Assembly: GCA_021208565.1 (NCBI GenBank)
Contig: JAJOJN010000135.1
Location: forward strand, 1 to 55,454
Reading direction: 5' to 3'
Source of the DNA: Nitrincola sp.
GTDB taxonomy: Bacteria; Pseudomonadota; Gammaproteobacteria; Pseudomonadales; Balneatricaceae
DNA: 55,454 nt
Part shown: positions 28,806 to 37,751 of the stretch, in pieces
How the letters are laid out: every line of letters begins with the position of its first letter
Numbering within the stretch: the first letter of the stretch is position 1
Made by a program: the position numbers and the translations under genes
Notes under the pieces: generated by a model
Told to the model about the DNA's origin: nothing
Seen by the model: only the letters and a program-made list of their open reading frames with translations
Databases searched by the model: none

Positions 28806-29423
28806 TCAGATCAAGATCATCACCACACAGGATGCCGTTAAACCTCCCATCACTCGGTTAAAGTAAGCCCAATGGATTGGCGTTTTTAGGATTCGACCTA
28901 ACAAAACACCAAAACTTGCCCAGAGTGCAATGGATGGCAAGTTCACAATCGCCATCGCGACTATCACTAACACCACAGACACTAAAAATGCATCACCACT
29001 GAGGGTAAATGAAGCCAGTGCAGAGATCGCCATCATCCAAGCCTTGGGGTTAACGAATTGAAAGGCTGCAGCCTGCAAGAAGGTTAACGGCTTGTTTTGA
29101 CCTTCCTTATTTAAGTTAGGTGCTGGTGAATGATAGATCTTCCATGCCAACCAAATGAGGTAGCTACTACCGAGGATTTTCAGTACAACCATCATCACCG
29201 GCCAGGTCTCAAACAAAATACCGAGTCCAAGTGCTACGGCAGACATCAATAGCATCACACCAAAAGTAATGCCTAGCATATGTGGAATACTGCGACGAAA
29301 ACCAAAATTAGCACCCGATGCTGTGAGCATTACATTGTTGGGTCCTGGAGTAACAGACATGCTGAATGAAAACACCAACACGGGCAGCATTAAACTGATA
29401 AATTCCAGATTTGAGATGGACAT
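28806..29423 (-). CDS. LysE/RhtB-family amino-acid exporter
   Basis: A 205-residue inner-membrane protein with about six hydrophobic segments and the LysE-family hallmark SVTPGPNNVMLTASG near residue 22, then FQFVNPKAWMMA. Family members export amino acids or related small molecules. The ATG at 29423 is chosen because GGAGGAG precedes it by 6 bases. It is divergent from a MocR-type regulator with two palindromes between, which suggests the regulator controls this exporter. Confidence 0.87.
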   Translation of the reverse strand: MSISNLEFISLMLPVLVFSFSMSVTPGPNNVMLTASGANFGFRRSIPHMLGITFGVMLLMSAVALGLGILFETWPVMMVVLKILGSSYLIWLAWKIYHSPAPNLNKEGQNKPLTFLQAAAFQFVNPKAWMMAISALASFTLSGDAFLVSVVLVIVAMAIVNLPSIALWASFGVLLGRILKTPIHWAYFNRVMGGLTASCVVMILI

Positions 29424-29442
29424 GGTTGACTCCTCCCTGATA

Positions 29443-29460
29443 AATTGTATCAATACAATT
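29443..29460. promoter_or_regulatory. Palindrome in the lysE / mocR intergenic region, exporter side
   Basis: AATTGTAT-CA-ATACAATT is a perfect 8+2+8 inverted repeat starting 20 bases upstream of the exporter start. Candidate operator for the divergent MocR-type regulator. Confidence 0.5.
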
Positions 29461-29480
29461 ATCAATTAAACTGTTCAAAA

Positions 29481-29496
29481 CTTAACAATTGTTAAG
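29481..29496. promoter_or_regulatory. Second palindrome in the lysE / mocR intergenic region
   Basis: CTTAACAATTGTTAAG is a perfect 16-base palindrome between the two divergent genes, 20 bases from the first palindrome. It may be a second operator or overlap a promoter; its half-site differs from that at 29443. Confidence 0.45.
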
Positions 29497-29584
29497 TACA
29501 ATCAAACATATCTAGAGTATCAATTCAGTTCAATTGATTAATTGTCACCCAAACAATCTAGCCAAGCAGCACGGAGATAGCAGT

Positions 29585-31005
29585 TTGAGAATCCAAGAAA
29601 AGGCACGAGCACGTTGCCAATGGTTACCTGCCTTAGATAAAAACCAAGACACCTTGTATCTTGCGTTGGCAGATCAATTAGCCGCAGACATTGCTGCAGG
29701 TATTCTAAAGCCGGGCGACTCTTTACCTCCTCAACGCTTGCTAGCCGATGCGCTGGGTGTCACCTTAGGCACCATTTCTCGCGCTTACCGAGAAGCAGAA
29801 AGACGTGGCTTAACGGAAGCCAAAGTTGGCAGTGGCACGCGTATTCGGGGTGTACAATCGGACGAACCCAAATTTCACCATCTGTCTAAGGCTGACGCTG
29901 ACAGTATTGATCTATCCTTAAGCATTCCGATTCCCAATCCTGCTCGTAGCGAATATCTGGCTATCAGCTTAGAAAAGTTAGCGAACAATCCGGTGGCGCT
30001 CCGTCAAGTACTGGCGTATCAACCTGAACAAGGCAATCTGCAACAACGGGAAATGCTAGCCACTTGGTTAACCCAACATCAATTAACAGTGTCAGCCGAT
30101 GAGTTAATTTTGACCGAAGGAGGACAGCACGCTGACTTTTTAGCGATGCAAGCCCTGATACGTCCAGGTGAAGCGGTGGCATCTGCTGCGCTGACCTATC
30201 CCGGTATGATTGCCGTGGCTCGTCAACTCGGTTTAAAGCACTTACCGATTCCTACTGACGCTCAGGGTATTAGACCCGATGCATTGGAGCGTTTGTGTCA
30301 ACAACAGAAAATACGTCTGCTTTACGTGATGCCCGAGTATAACAACCCTACGGGCGAGCAGATGAGCGAATCACGTCGTTTAGCTCTAGTCGAGGTAGCA
30401 CGCCGCTATGATCTACTCATACTAGAAGATGCCGTGCAGTATGTGTTACCTGATCAGCGTGGCACACCTTTTTATCATCTAGCCCCTGAGCGCTCACTCT
30501 ATATCTTCAGCGTGTCAAAAATCATCGAAGGAGGGATCCGTTTTGGTGCCTTGCGTGCGCCCACCAATTTAATGCCACGCTTGTCAGCCTCCTTACGGGC
30601 ACAATGCTGGTCGGTTCCTGGCATTGTCGGCGCCTTGGTGTGTCAATGGTTGGAATCGGGTCATGTGGATGCGTTAATTGATTGGCAATGGCAAGAGGTG
30701 AAACAGCGACAAGCCTTATTGCAAACGCTCTTAGGCGACTACTCACCCATCGCACACCCTTATGGATTTCATGCTTGGTTAAACTTACCTGAACCTTGGC
30801 GCGCGTCGATTTTGTCGAAGAAGCCAAAAGACAAGGTATTACGTTAATTGCATCCGACCCTTTCTGTGTCGGTAGCTACCCCGCTCCGCAAGCGGTTAGG
30901 ATTTGTGTGACACCGCCCGAAAACCGTATCATCCTTGAGAAGGGACTTAAGATTCTTAAAGAGTTACTTGAGGAAGGACCTTCTCATACAGCGCCACTTT
31001 TATAA
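29585..31005 (+). CDS. MocR/PdxR-type GntR regulator with aminotransferase domain (one frame change)
   Basis: An N-terminal GntR winged helix (LADQLAADIAAGILKPGDSLPPQRLLADALGV pattern, about residues 30-95) is fused to a fold-type I aminotransferase domain with YVMPEYNNPTGE and the PLP-lysine segment SVSKIIEGGIRFG. Such regulators sense amino acids or PLP. One G is missing at 30798-30799 (WARVDFVEEAK after repair); restored length about 473. I chose TTG at 29585, with GGAG 7 bases before it; TTG 29534 is also in frame. It is divergent from the LysE exporter, its likely target. Confidence 0.83.
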
Positions 31006-31095
31006 TGATCATTCAATCAAGATCTCTAGCTAAGATTGGTTACTCAGCGTACAATAGTTTTGTTCTAAAACATCTCTTTTCTGGGTATCTCAATC

Positions 31096-32227
31096 ATGTT
31101 GTTTAGTCGCTTCGCTACGCACGTTAGCGTTGTTTTGCTGTGTTCTATGTATGGTTTTCAAGCCATCGCGGATGAGTCTTTGTTTGATCAAAACGACTCA
31201 GAAGTCGTTGCCGAAGAAGTTTTTTACAGTGATGAAGTTGCGATCCAAGCGGTGCGCGAACGCTGGATGGTGAACTTCTTCTTTGAAAACGACCTGTTTA
31301 GTCGAACGGATCAACAGTATACCAATGGTATTCGTGTCGCATGGGTGTCTCCCGATATAGATAGCTTTATCGAAGATGAAAGCCTGCCTTTGTGGATGCG
31401 TAATGCGAACCGTTTTTTTAAGCCCTCTCGATCCGGTTGCTCATGATCATGCAGGTGAAGTTAGTCGTCGTATGATTTTCTCTTTGGGTCAAAAGATGTT
31501 TACTCCGGACGACCGGGAGAGAACAACAATTGATCCTAATGATCGACCTTACGCCGGCTGGCTCTATCTGGGCATGGGCTACCATACCCGCTCCTTGGAT
31601 CGCTTAAATTCATTTGAAGTGAATCTTGGTGTCGTGGGTCCTGCCGCTCTTGCCCAAGAAGCTCAAGACTTTGTGCATGACGTACGTGGCTTTGAGCGTT
31701 TTAATGGCTGGGATAATCAGTTAAGCAATGAGCTAGGGGTTCAATTCGTTTATGAACATAAGAATCGTGTTTTTCGAAATGTCATTATTCCTGGCTGGCA
31801 ACACGACTTTATTGTTCACGGGGGTGGCAGCCTTGGCAACGTAGCGACCTACCTAAATACGGGTGGTCAGTATCGTTTTGGTCACAACTTACCTGGCGAC
31901 TTTGGTACTTCGGCACTTCGTCCAGGTGGCGACAACAGTGTACCCATGCCGAGCAATGGTAACGGCTCATCTGCCCCATTCGGTTTTCATGGCTTTGTGT
32001 CATTAGATGGACGACTGGTAATGCATGATATCTTTTTGGATGGCAACACCTTCCGTGACAGCCATTCGGTTGAAAAACGTCATTTGACCGGTGATCTCTC
32101 GCTTGGATTTGCGACCCACTTTGACCGTTGGAAAATTTCCTACGCTAACGTTTGGCGTAGCAAACAGTTCAGAACCCAAAATGGCACCCACAGCTACGGT
32201 TCACTAGGAATCTCCTACTCACTTTAA
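31096..32227 (+). CDS. lpxR: Outer-membrane lipid A 3'-O-deacylase, LpxR family (one frame change)
   Basis: A signal peptide (residues 1-26) precedes a beta-barrel. The conserved FFFENDLFSRTDQQYTNG segment holds the catalytic Asn-Asp pair of LpxR, and DRPYAGWLYLGMG is the family's other signature. The chain ends in an aromatic-rich strand with SYSL, as outer-membrane proteins do. The frame changes at the T7 run 31413-31419; removing one T gives about 376 residues. LpxR removes the 3' acyloxyacyl group of lipid A. Confidence 0.85.
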
Positions 32228-32236
32228 AGCATAGGA

Positions 32237-32262
32237 AGGCTAGCGCTCGACAGCCCTAGCCT
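32237..32262. terminator. Hairpin between convergent lpxR and yciH
   Basis: AGGCTAG (32237-32243) pairs with CTAGCCT (32256-32262) in the gap after lpxR; its right arm contains the yciH stop. No strong T tract follows on either strand, so termination is a guess from position. Confidence 0.35.
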
Positions 32263-32630
32263 CCCGTCATTTTCACCTTAAAGCCTTCTGACTCTAACAG
32301 GGTTTTGATCAGATCTCGTTGATCACCTTGAATCTCGATAACACCCTCTTTCAATGATCCACCGGTACCACATCGCTGCTTTAACTTTTTAGCCAGAATT
32401 TTAAGCTCCTTTTCAGGCAAGGGAACACCCGTAATGGTAATAACACCCTTTCCTTTTCGTCCTGCGACTTCCCGACGTACCCTAACAACACCATCTAAAT
32501 TCGCTAAGCGTTGCTGTTCGGCAAGCTCATCGCATCGACATGCCGTTAAAGGTTCACCACACTCAGGACAGTGTTTGCCAGTTTCGGTCGAATAAACCAA
32601 ACCACTCAGTTGATCTTTTAATGATGCCAT
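32256..32630 (-). CDS. yciH: SUI1-family translation factor YciH
   Basis: A 124-residue protein with an N-terminal zinc-ribbon-like [13 protein letters not shown] and the SUI1 fold ([20 protein letters not shown], then [22 protein letters not shown]). It is related to eukaryotic eIF1 and influences start-codon fidelity in vitro; its role in bacteria is not settled. It lies 17 bases after dgt on the same strand. Confidence 0.92.
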   Translation of the reverse strand: MASLKDQLSGLVYSTETGKHCPECGEPLTACRCDELAEQQRLANLDGVVRVRREVAGRKGKGVITITGVPLPEKELKILAKKLKQRCGTGGSLKEGVIEIQGDQRDLIKTLLESEGFKVKMTGG

Positions 32631-32647
32631 CTTGTTACTTTATCCTG

Positions 32648-33988
32648 TTAACTCGGTAGGTGTTGGCCAATACCACCGCCAATTTGACGTGCCAAATAAG
32701 TCGCATAAGTGTCAGTCATTCCCCCAATAAAATCGACCGCTCGCATATAACTGGCATACAGTGGCCAGTCCGCTGGAGGGGCATGAATACCCAGCAGAGT
32801 CATGATCTTTTCGGTTCGATAGCCTAAGTCCTGACCTTGTTTCTGATGAGACTCATACACTGCATCACAAAACGCATCTAACAGAACGCCGAGCGTGGTA
32901 TAGGCACCCACTTCTAACTCAGCTTTTCGATTATTTGGGAAGACTCGTTCACGTGCGACTCGCTTGGCGGTTTTCAGTCCTTCTGCCACCATTGGATCTC
33001 CATCACTGAGAAGTTCACCCTGATATTGTCCAGCCATAATCTCATCATAGTATTTACCAAAAGTCAGTACAGCGGAGTTCACCATATTCTCCATCGCTTT
33101 GCCGCGCAGTGCTGAGATTTTACGACGTGCTGACGCTTGCGAATTAAAGATGGCATCATCGAAAGACAGGTCGCCACAGAGCTGCAACAGAATCGGCTTC
33201 ACTTCATCAAAGGTCAGAATATGCAACTCTATCGCATCTTCAAGATCAAGAATGGCATAACAGATATCATCAGCCGCTTCCATTAGCCAAGTCAGCGGAT
33301 GGCGGGACCAGAAATTTTCACCGAGAGGAATCAAGCCCAACTCGTTCCCTAATAGATCGAGTATCTCTTTTTCAGCTTGGAAAACACTGAATTTCCCTTT
33401 GCGACCACTACGTTCGACCGTCCAAGGGTATTTTAATAGGGTACCCAAGGTCGGATAGGTAAGTCTGAGACCACCATCGAACAGGTTGTTTTCAATCCGT
33501 GTAACGACACGAAACCCCTGTGCATTACCCTCAAAGGTTTGCAGATCTTGCAGTTCTAGAGGGGCTAAATCACGAAAGCGTTGATCATCCGCATGACGTC
33601 TAAACCAGTCACGCATCGCATACTCACCAGCATGACCAAAGGGTGGATTACCGATATCATGAGCCAAACACGCCGACTGAACAATGGTGCCTAAATCATG
33701 AGGGGTTACCCATTCAGGCAGTTGATCAGCAATCAACTCACCAACACGAATACCCAAGCTTCGACCCAGACTGCCCACTTCAATCGAGTGGGTTAAACGG
33801 GTGTGAATATGGTCATTCAGCGCTAAAGGATGCACTTGTGTTTTTCGCCCCAAACGACGAAAAGCGCTGGAAAAAACAATCCGATCATTATCTTTATGAA
33901 AATGACTGCGCCCTATCTCTTTAGGCGTTATGGATTCATGCCCATAGCGTTTAGTGGTTAACAAACGCGACCATTCCATTCGTGACAT
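32648..33988 (-). CDS. dgt: Deoxyguanosinetriphosphate triphosphohydrolase-like protein
   Basis: An HD-superfamily dNTPase of 446 residues. The metal ligands lie in HTRLTHSIEVG and CLAHDIGNPPFGHAGE, with AADDICYAILDLEDA further on. It hydrolyses dNTPs to deoxynucleosides and triphosphate. I use the ATG at 33988 (MSRMEWSRLL); a GTG at 34000 lies in frame but would overlap the hopJ stop. Only 4 bases separate it from the upstream hopJ-like gene, so they are probably co-transcribed. Confidence 0.92.
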   Translation of the reverse strand: MSRMEWSRLLTTKRYGHESITPKEIGRSHFHKDNDRIVFSSAFRRLGRKTQVHPLALNDHIHTRLTHSIEVGSLGRSLGIRVGELIADQLPEWVTPHDLGTIVQSACLAHDIGNPPFGHAGEYAMRDWFRRHADDQRFRDLAPLELQDLQTFEGNAQGFRVVTRIENNLFDGGLRLTYPTLGTLLKYPWTVERSGRKGKFSVFQAEKEILDLLGNELGLIPLGENFWSRHPLTWLMEAADDICYAILDLEDAIELHILTFDEVKPILLQLCGDLSFDDAIFNSQASARRKISALRGKAMENMVNSAVLTFGKYYDEIMAGQYQGELLSDGDPMVAEGLKTAKRVARERVFPNNRKAELEVGAYTTLGVLLDAFCDAVYESHQKQGQDLGYRTEKIMTLLGIHAPPADWPLYASYMRAVDFIGGMTDTYATYLARQIGGGIGQHLPS

Positions 33989-33992
33989 GTCG

Positions 33993-34355
33993 CTACACAC
34001 CCTGCTTCGCCTTCAACGCTGGTCTTTCAAAAACAACACCTTCCCAACCCGTATTCATAAAGTTGCGGATGTTTTGATGATCCTGAGCCTCAGGATGCTT
34101 CAACACATCCTCAGTATAAAAAGCACCAAATGCATTCAAGGTCGCTTGTTTTGAAAGCCCGTTGAGCTGTGCAAAAGCAAAAATTTTACAAGAGCCTAAA
34201 TTACTACCCGCCTCATTGGTCAAGGAGCCGTTATGAAAGGTAACCGGCGTGAACTCGTAATAATTTTCAATGGTTGCGATCACCTGTGAAAAATCAACGA
34301 CATCCTTATTTAAGGCGTTAATTAGGTCTGAGGGACTCATCACGGATTGAGACAT
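33993..34355 (-). CDS. HopJ type III effector family protein
   Basis: A 120-residue protein matching the HopJ family: FHNGSLTNEAGSNLGSCKIFAFAQ, then AFGAFYTEDVLKHPEAQDH and QNIRNFMNTGWEGVVF. Despite the name it occurs in many free-living marine bacteria without type III secretion, and its role there is unknown. No secretion system is seen in this window. Confidence 0.87.
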   Translation of the reverse strand: MSQSVMSPSDLINALNKDVVDFSQVIATIENYYEFTPVTFHNGSLTNEAGSNLGSCKIFAFAQLNGLSKQATLNAFGAFYTEDVLKHPEAQDHQNIRNFMNTGWEGVVFERPALKAKQGV

Positions 34356-34371
34356 ATGGATTCCTAGCGAA

Positions 34372-34900
34372 TTATTCTGATGGGATTCTTAACGTCAGCA
34401 CGCCATCGCGCTGCGTCATTTCTAAGTTTTTCATAAAACTCATACCCAGCAACACAATATCACTGGGCATGTGCGGATTAATATGAGCTTGAACCTGATG
34501 CATGCGGATGTTTCCCAGTTGTACGCTCGCCAATTCAGTCTGATAGACTTCAACAATACCGCTTGCGGTAGTCACGCGACTCGTGCGACCCGGCACTAAC
34601 CCAGCTTGACGTGCAACACGCTCGGGAACACTGATGGTGGTTGCTCCAGTATCCAGCAAAAAAAAGCACATCATGCCCATTGATTTGACCCGGTGCAATG
34701 TAGTGACCACTTCGATTTCGATGAAGAATGACTTCGAGCGGACCATCATGTTGAACATACTGCAACAAGTGGCGGTTGGGATTATCACGGCGATCCAGGA
34801 AACCACTGAAATAGAAAGCCAAAGCGGTCAGTAACAGCAACCAAAAGCTGACTTGAAAAAGTTTCGCTGTAAAACGCCTTGTTTGATCAGGGTCTCGCAT
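34372..34900 (-). CDS. TIGR02281-type clan AA aspartic protease, membrane-anchored (one frame change)
   Basis: An N-terminal membrane segment (FWLLLLTALAFYFSGF) anchors a retropepsin-like domain with the motif LLDTGATTISVP and the later IVLLGMSFMKNLE. The frame changes at the A8 run 34658-34665; deleting one base joins HDVLF to LLDTGATT. The restored length is about 176 residues. Substrates are unknown. Downstream of phrB by 42 bases on the same strand. Confidence 0.82.
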
Positions 34901-34942
34901 CGGTTCTCAACTAGTTTCAGAGGGATAAGAACCTGAGTATAC

Positions 34943-36342
34943 CTATCCCTGCTGTTGATAGTCATCTAAAGCGGCTTTTCGAGCCGTTTTGTAATCGATG
35001 ATGGGGGCAGGTCTACCATAGGCTTGACCTGCGCCAGGAAGATGACGTTGTTTTACAGGCACAGCGGCCAGTTGTGGCAACCAACTAGCAATAAATTTGC
35101 CATCGGGGTCAAACTTTTCACTCTGGAGTTGAGGGTTAAAAATCCTAAAATAGGGAGCCGCATCTGCCCCTACAGAAGACGCCCATTGCCAACCGCCAAG
35201 ATTCGAGGCAAAGTCACCATCGATGAGATGTCGCATAAAAAATGCAGCCCCTAAACGCCAATCGACACCCAGCAACTTGGTTAAAAAAGACGCTACAACC
35301 ATTCTTAGACGATTGTGCATCCAACCGGTTGCTAAGAGCTGCTTCATGGCGGCATCTACAATAGGAAAGCCGGTTTCACCTCGACACCAGGCATCAAAAC
35401 CTTCTGGATTATGACGCCAAGTGATACGGCTTTCCACTTCGGGCCTAAAAGGTTCAAGACGAGACAGATTAGGACAAGCAACCAACAAATGTCGGTAAAA
35501 CTCTCGCCAAATAATTTCGTTAAGCCAAGTGCTGGCCAACCACTCTTGATCACTAGACTCCACTTTCAACGCCTGTAAACATTGCAAAGGGGATAAAGCA
35601 CCTATAGCAAGGTAAGGAGAGATTTTAGAAGTGCCTGATAGGGCTGGAAAATCACGCTGTTGCTTGTAGTCTTTTTCTTTTTCAGCAACAAAATCGATTA
35701 AACGCTGATGGATGGTGTCTTGACCGACAGGCCAGTGCGCAGCGTTTAAGGGCTTTTGCTCTAATTCTGCTGGCCAACCAAGATCTTCAGGCACTGTTTC
35801 CACAGAGCTTGAGTTCGACTGCTTCGATGGCATACCTAAGGGCTCTGGCACTTGCTTCAAATAAACCTGACGCCAAGCACGACTAAACGGGGTAAAGACT
35901 TTAAACATCCCGCCTTGTCCAGTCACCACCTGACCAGGCGCAATAATCAACTCACCATGATAGCCCAAACAACGAACGCCCTGTTTTTCCAGTGTTTGAC
36001 ACACTGTTTTATCACGAATTCGCTCATTCAAGGATACTCGTAGTTAAAGTGCAATTCGGTAGCTTGAGTCTGCTTTGCCAGTTCTGAAATGCAATGCACT
36101 ACACCATCGTATTTTGGTGAAGTGAGCACCCTAAAACCCACATTAAGTTGGCTTAATTGCATGATTACTGTTCGTAATTGATCACGCCATAATGCGAGCT
36201 TTAATGAAGCATCATCATGCAGTTGCCATTGTTCAGGGCAAAGCACAACAAACGCTGTAACGCCCTCTTGAGCGTTACAGGCATTAAAAAGAGCTGGATT
36301 ATCAAGAATGCGGAGATCGTTACGCAACCAAACCAGTTTCAT
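34943..36342 (-). CDS. phrB: Deoxyribodipyrimidine photolyase (one frame change)
   Basis: A light-driven DNA repair enzyme that splits cyclobutane pyrimidine dimers using FAD plus an antenna cofactor. The N-terminus KLVWLRNDLRILDNPAL is the antenna domain. The C-terminal FAD domain shows NEIIWREFYRHLL, TGWMHNRLRMVVASFL, and GGWQWASSVGADAAPYFRIFNP. One T is missing at 36029-36030, and its repair joins YEYP to LNERIRDK for about 466 residues. It starts 8 bases after chrR and forms an rpoE-chrR-phrB operon, a known light-stress arrangement. Confidence 0.93.
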
Positions 36343-36350
36343 TTAAGGCA

Positions 36351-37004
36351 TCACAAACCAATAAAGGGTTGAACAAGACGACCCATTAACCCTGTGAACT
36401 TCAAGGGCGAATCAGTTGCGATCAAACAGATACAATCTTGATCAGTATCGACAATCGGCTGATGATGAATTTCGCCATCCAGATCTGCAACATCTCCTGC
36501 ACTGAAACGGCCAATTTCATCACTGTATGACCCTCGAAGAATTAGGGTCAGCTCATTGCCTGAATGAGTGTGATGAGGCACTGACACCCCTGGTGCTATC
36601 TTCAACAATCGTGTTGTGCCCTTGCCGCCCAGATTCAAGTCGATGTGGTGAACACCATAACCGAGCCTTTTCCAAGGCAGATCATCCAAAGATGATTGAA
36701 TGTAATGATGCAGAGGTGCAGGAACGTCTTTTGGCAGAATCCGCGGCTGAACTAGAGAAGAAACCTCAGCAGCCATATCGTCATCTAAACGAGACAATAC
36801 ATCATTTAGCGCACTTGCAGACAGTGGTTTAGGCTCGATGGCGTCGAGCAAGGCACCACCGACAGCTTCAGCTTGCTTGACACGGTGACTGCACTCAGGG
36901 CACCAGTGGAGATGACAAGCAACCAACAGCGCCATTCCTTCTGGGAGGGTGCCAGCCGCGTATGCCATCAACGTGGCATCATCAAAATGGTGACGGATGT
37001 TCAT
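36351..37004 (-). CDS. chrR: ChrR-family zinc anti-sigma factor
   Basis: With the ATG at 37004, the zinc ligands fall at His6, His31, Cys35 and Cys38 (in ACHLHWCPEC), the same positions as I recall for Rhodobacter sphaeroides ChrR. The C-terminal half is a cupin with HHTHSGNE and a later EIHHQP. ChrR holds the ECF sigma factor inactive and releases it on singlet oxygen. Its ATG overlaps the rpoE stop (ATGA), typical of translational coupling. Length 217 residues. Confidence 0.92.
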   Translation of the reverse strand: MNIRHHFDDATLMAYAAGTLPEGMALLVACHLHWCPECSHRVKQAEAVGGALLDAIEPKPLSASALNDVLSRLDDDMAAEVSSLVQPRILPKDVPAPLHHYIQSSLDDLPWKRLGYGVHHIDLNLGGKGTTRLLKIAPGVSVPHHTHSGNELTLILRGSYSDEIGRFSAGDVADLDGEIHHQPIVDTDQDCICLIATDSPLKFTGLMGRLVQPFIGL

Positions 37005-37576
37005 TCTTCTTCCCCCCAATGCGCCTTCAACTTGCTGAATGCAAGACGCAATCTCGATTTTACACTCCCTAATGGGATACCTAGCTGTTCGGCTATCTCA
37101 GAATGAGACTTGCCTTCGTAATATGAAAGATGCAATACCTGAGCTTGTGCTTCAGGCAAGGTAGCTATGGCTATTTGCATACGCTCTTCGAGTATTGAGT
37201 GTTCTGCCATATCGCGTTGATCAGGGTCCGGTTCTTCTTCCGGTATCTCATACTCAACAGCCTTTTCTCTTCTCAAGCGATCAATACACTGATTTCGTGC
37301 TAAGGTGAAGATCCACGTGCTTGCACTGGCTTTGGCAGAATCAAATAGATGACATTTACGCCAAACAGAAAGCATCGCTTCTTGAGTCACTTCCTCAGCC
37401 GTTGCTAAGGGCATACCTAGTCGCATGATGTAGGATTTCACTCTGGGAGCAAAATATTCAAAAATAGCGGCGAATTCTGATTTACTACGTGTAACGGCCA
37501 GAGAAGACAAGCGAGATGACCAAGAGTCACGCTGCTGTTTTTTCTTCTCCTCCGCGATCTGGATGACTGCGTTCAC
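37001..37576 (-). CDS. rpoE: ECF sigma factor, RpoE/ECF11 type
   Basis: A sigma-70 family ECF factor. Region 2 spans FAAIFEYFAPRVKSYIM to STWIFTLARNQCIDRLRR, and region 4 spans LPEAQAQVLHLSYYEGKSHS with an SVKSRLR recognition helix. I chose the GTG at 37576 because AGGAGG lies 4 bases before it and because the promoter at 37617-37642 would start transcription near 37610; the upstream ATG at 37606 would then lack a ribosome site. The mature length is 191 residues. It is coupled to chrR and divergent from the FAD oxidoreductase operon. Confidence 0.92.
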   Translation of the reverse strand: MNAVIQIAEEKKKQQRDSWSSRLSSLAVTRSKSEFAAIFEYFAPRVKSYIMRLGMPLATAEEVTQEAMLSVWRKCHLFDSAKASASTWIFTLARNQCIDRLRREKAVEYEIPEEEPDPDQRDMAEHSILEERMQIAIATLPEAQAQVLHLSYYEGKSHSEIAEQLGIPLGSVKSRLRLAFSKLKAHWGEEE

Positions 37577-37616
37577 GTCGCCTCCTGTGGGCTTATCTTC
37601 CTGCATTCTTGACTCC

Positions 37617-37642
37617 TACGATGTCATGAAAAGACCGGATCA
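37617..37642 (-). promoter_or_regulatory. Candidate RpoE-dependent promoter of rpoE-chrR-phrB
   Basis: On the minus strand TGATCC (37637-37642) is followed after 16 bases by CGTA (37617-37620). This fits the TGATC-N16/17-CGTA pattern I recall for ECF11 sigma factors and is matched by a plus-strand element 45 bases away. It implies autoregulation. Confidence 0.7.
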
Positions 37643-37686
37643 CAGATCATTGATCACTTTTTTTTGTGTGTTTATTCAAACACGGA

Positions 37687-37715
37687 TGATCTACAAGCTT
37701 ATACTGATTCGTAAT
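37687..37715 (+). promoter_or_regulatory. Candidate RpoE-dependent promoter of the FAD oxidoreductase operon
   Basis: TGATCT (37687-37692) and CGTAAT (37710-37715) are separated by 17 bases. Transcription would start near 37722, leaving a 30-base leader with GAGG at 37741-37744 before the ATG at 37752. Confidence 0.68.
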
Positions 37716-37751
37716 TGAAACAAACAACTCAATCCGGCATGAGGCCAGAAT

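Noticed and set aside
28806-31005. Lysine or glycine riboswitch before the exporter
   Set aside because: The shared promoter region is only about 160 bases and is explained by two palindromes and promoters; no riboswitch core was seen.
33993-34355. Type III secretion effector island
   Set aside because: The HopJ-like protein is common in non-pathogens, and no secretion apparatus, chaperone or mobility gene is nearby.
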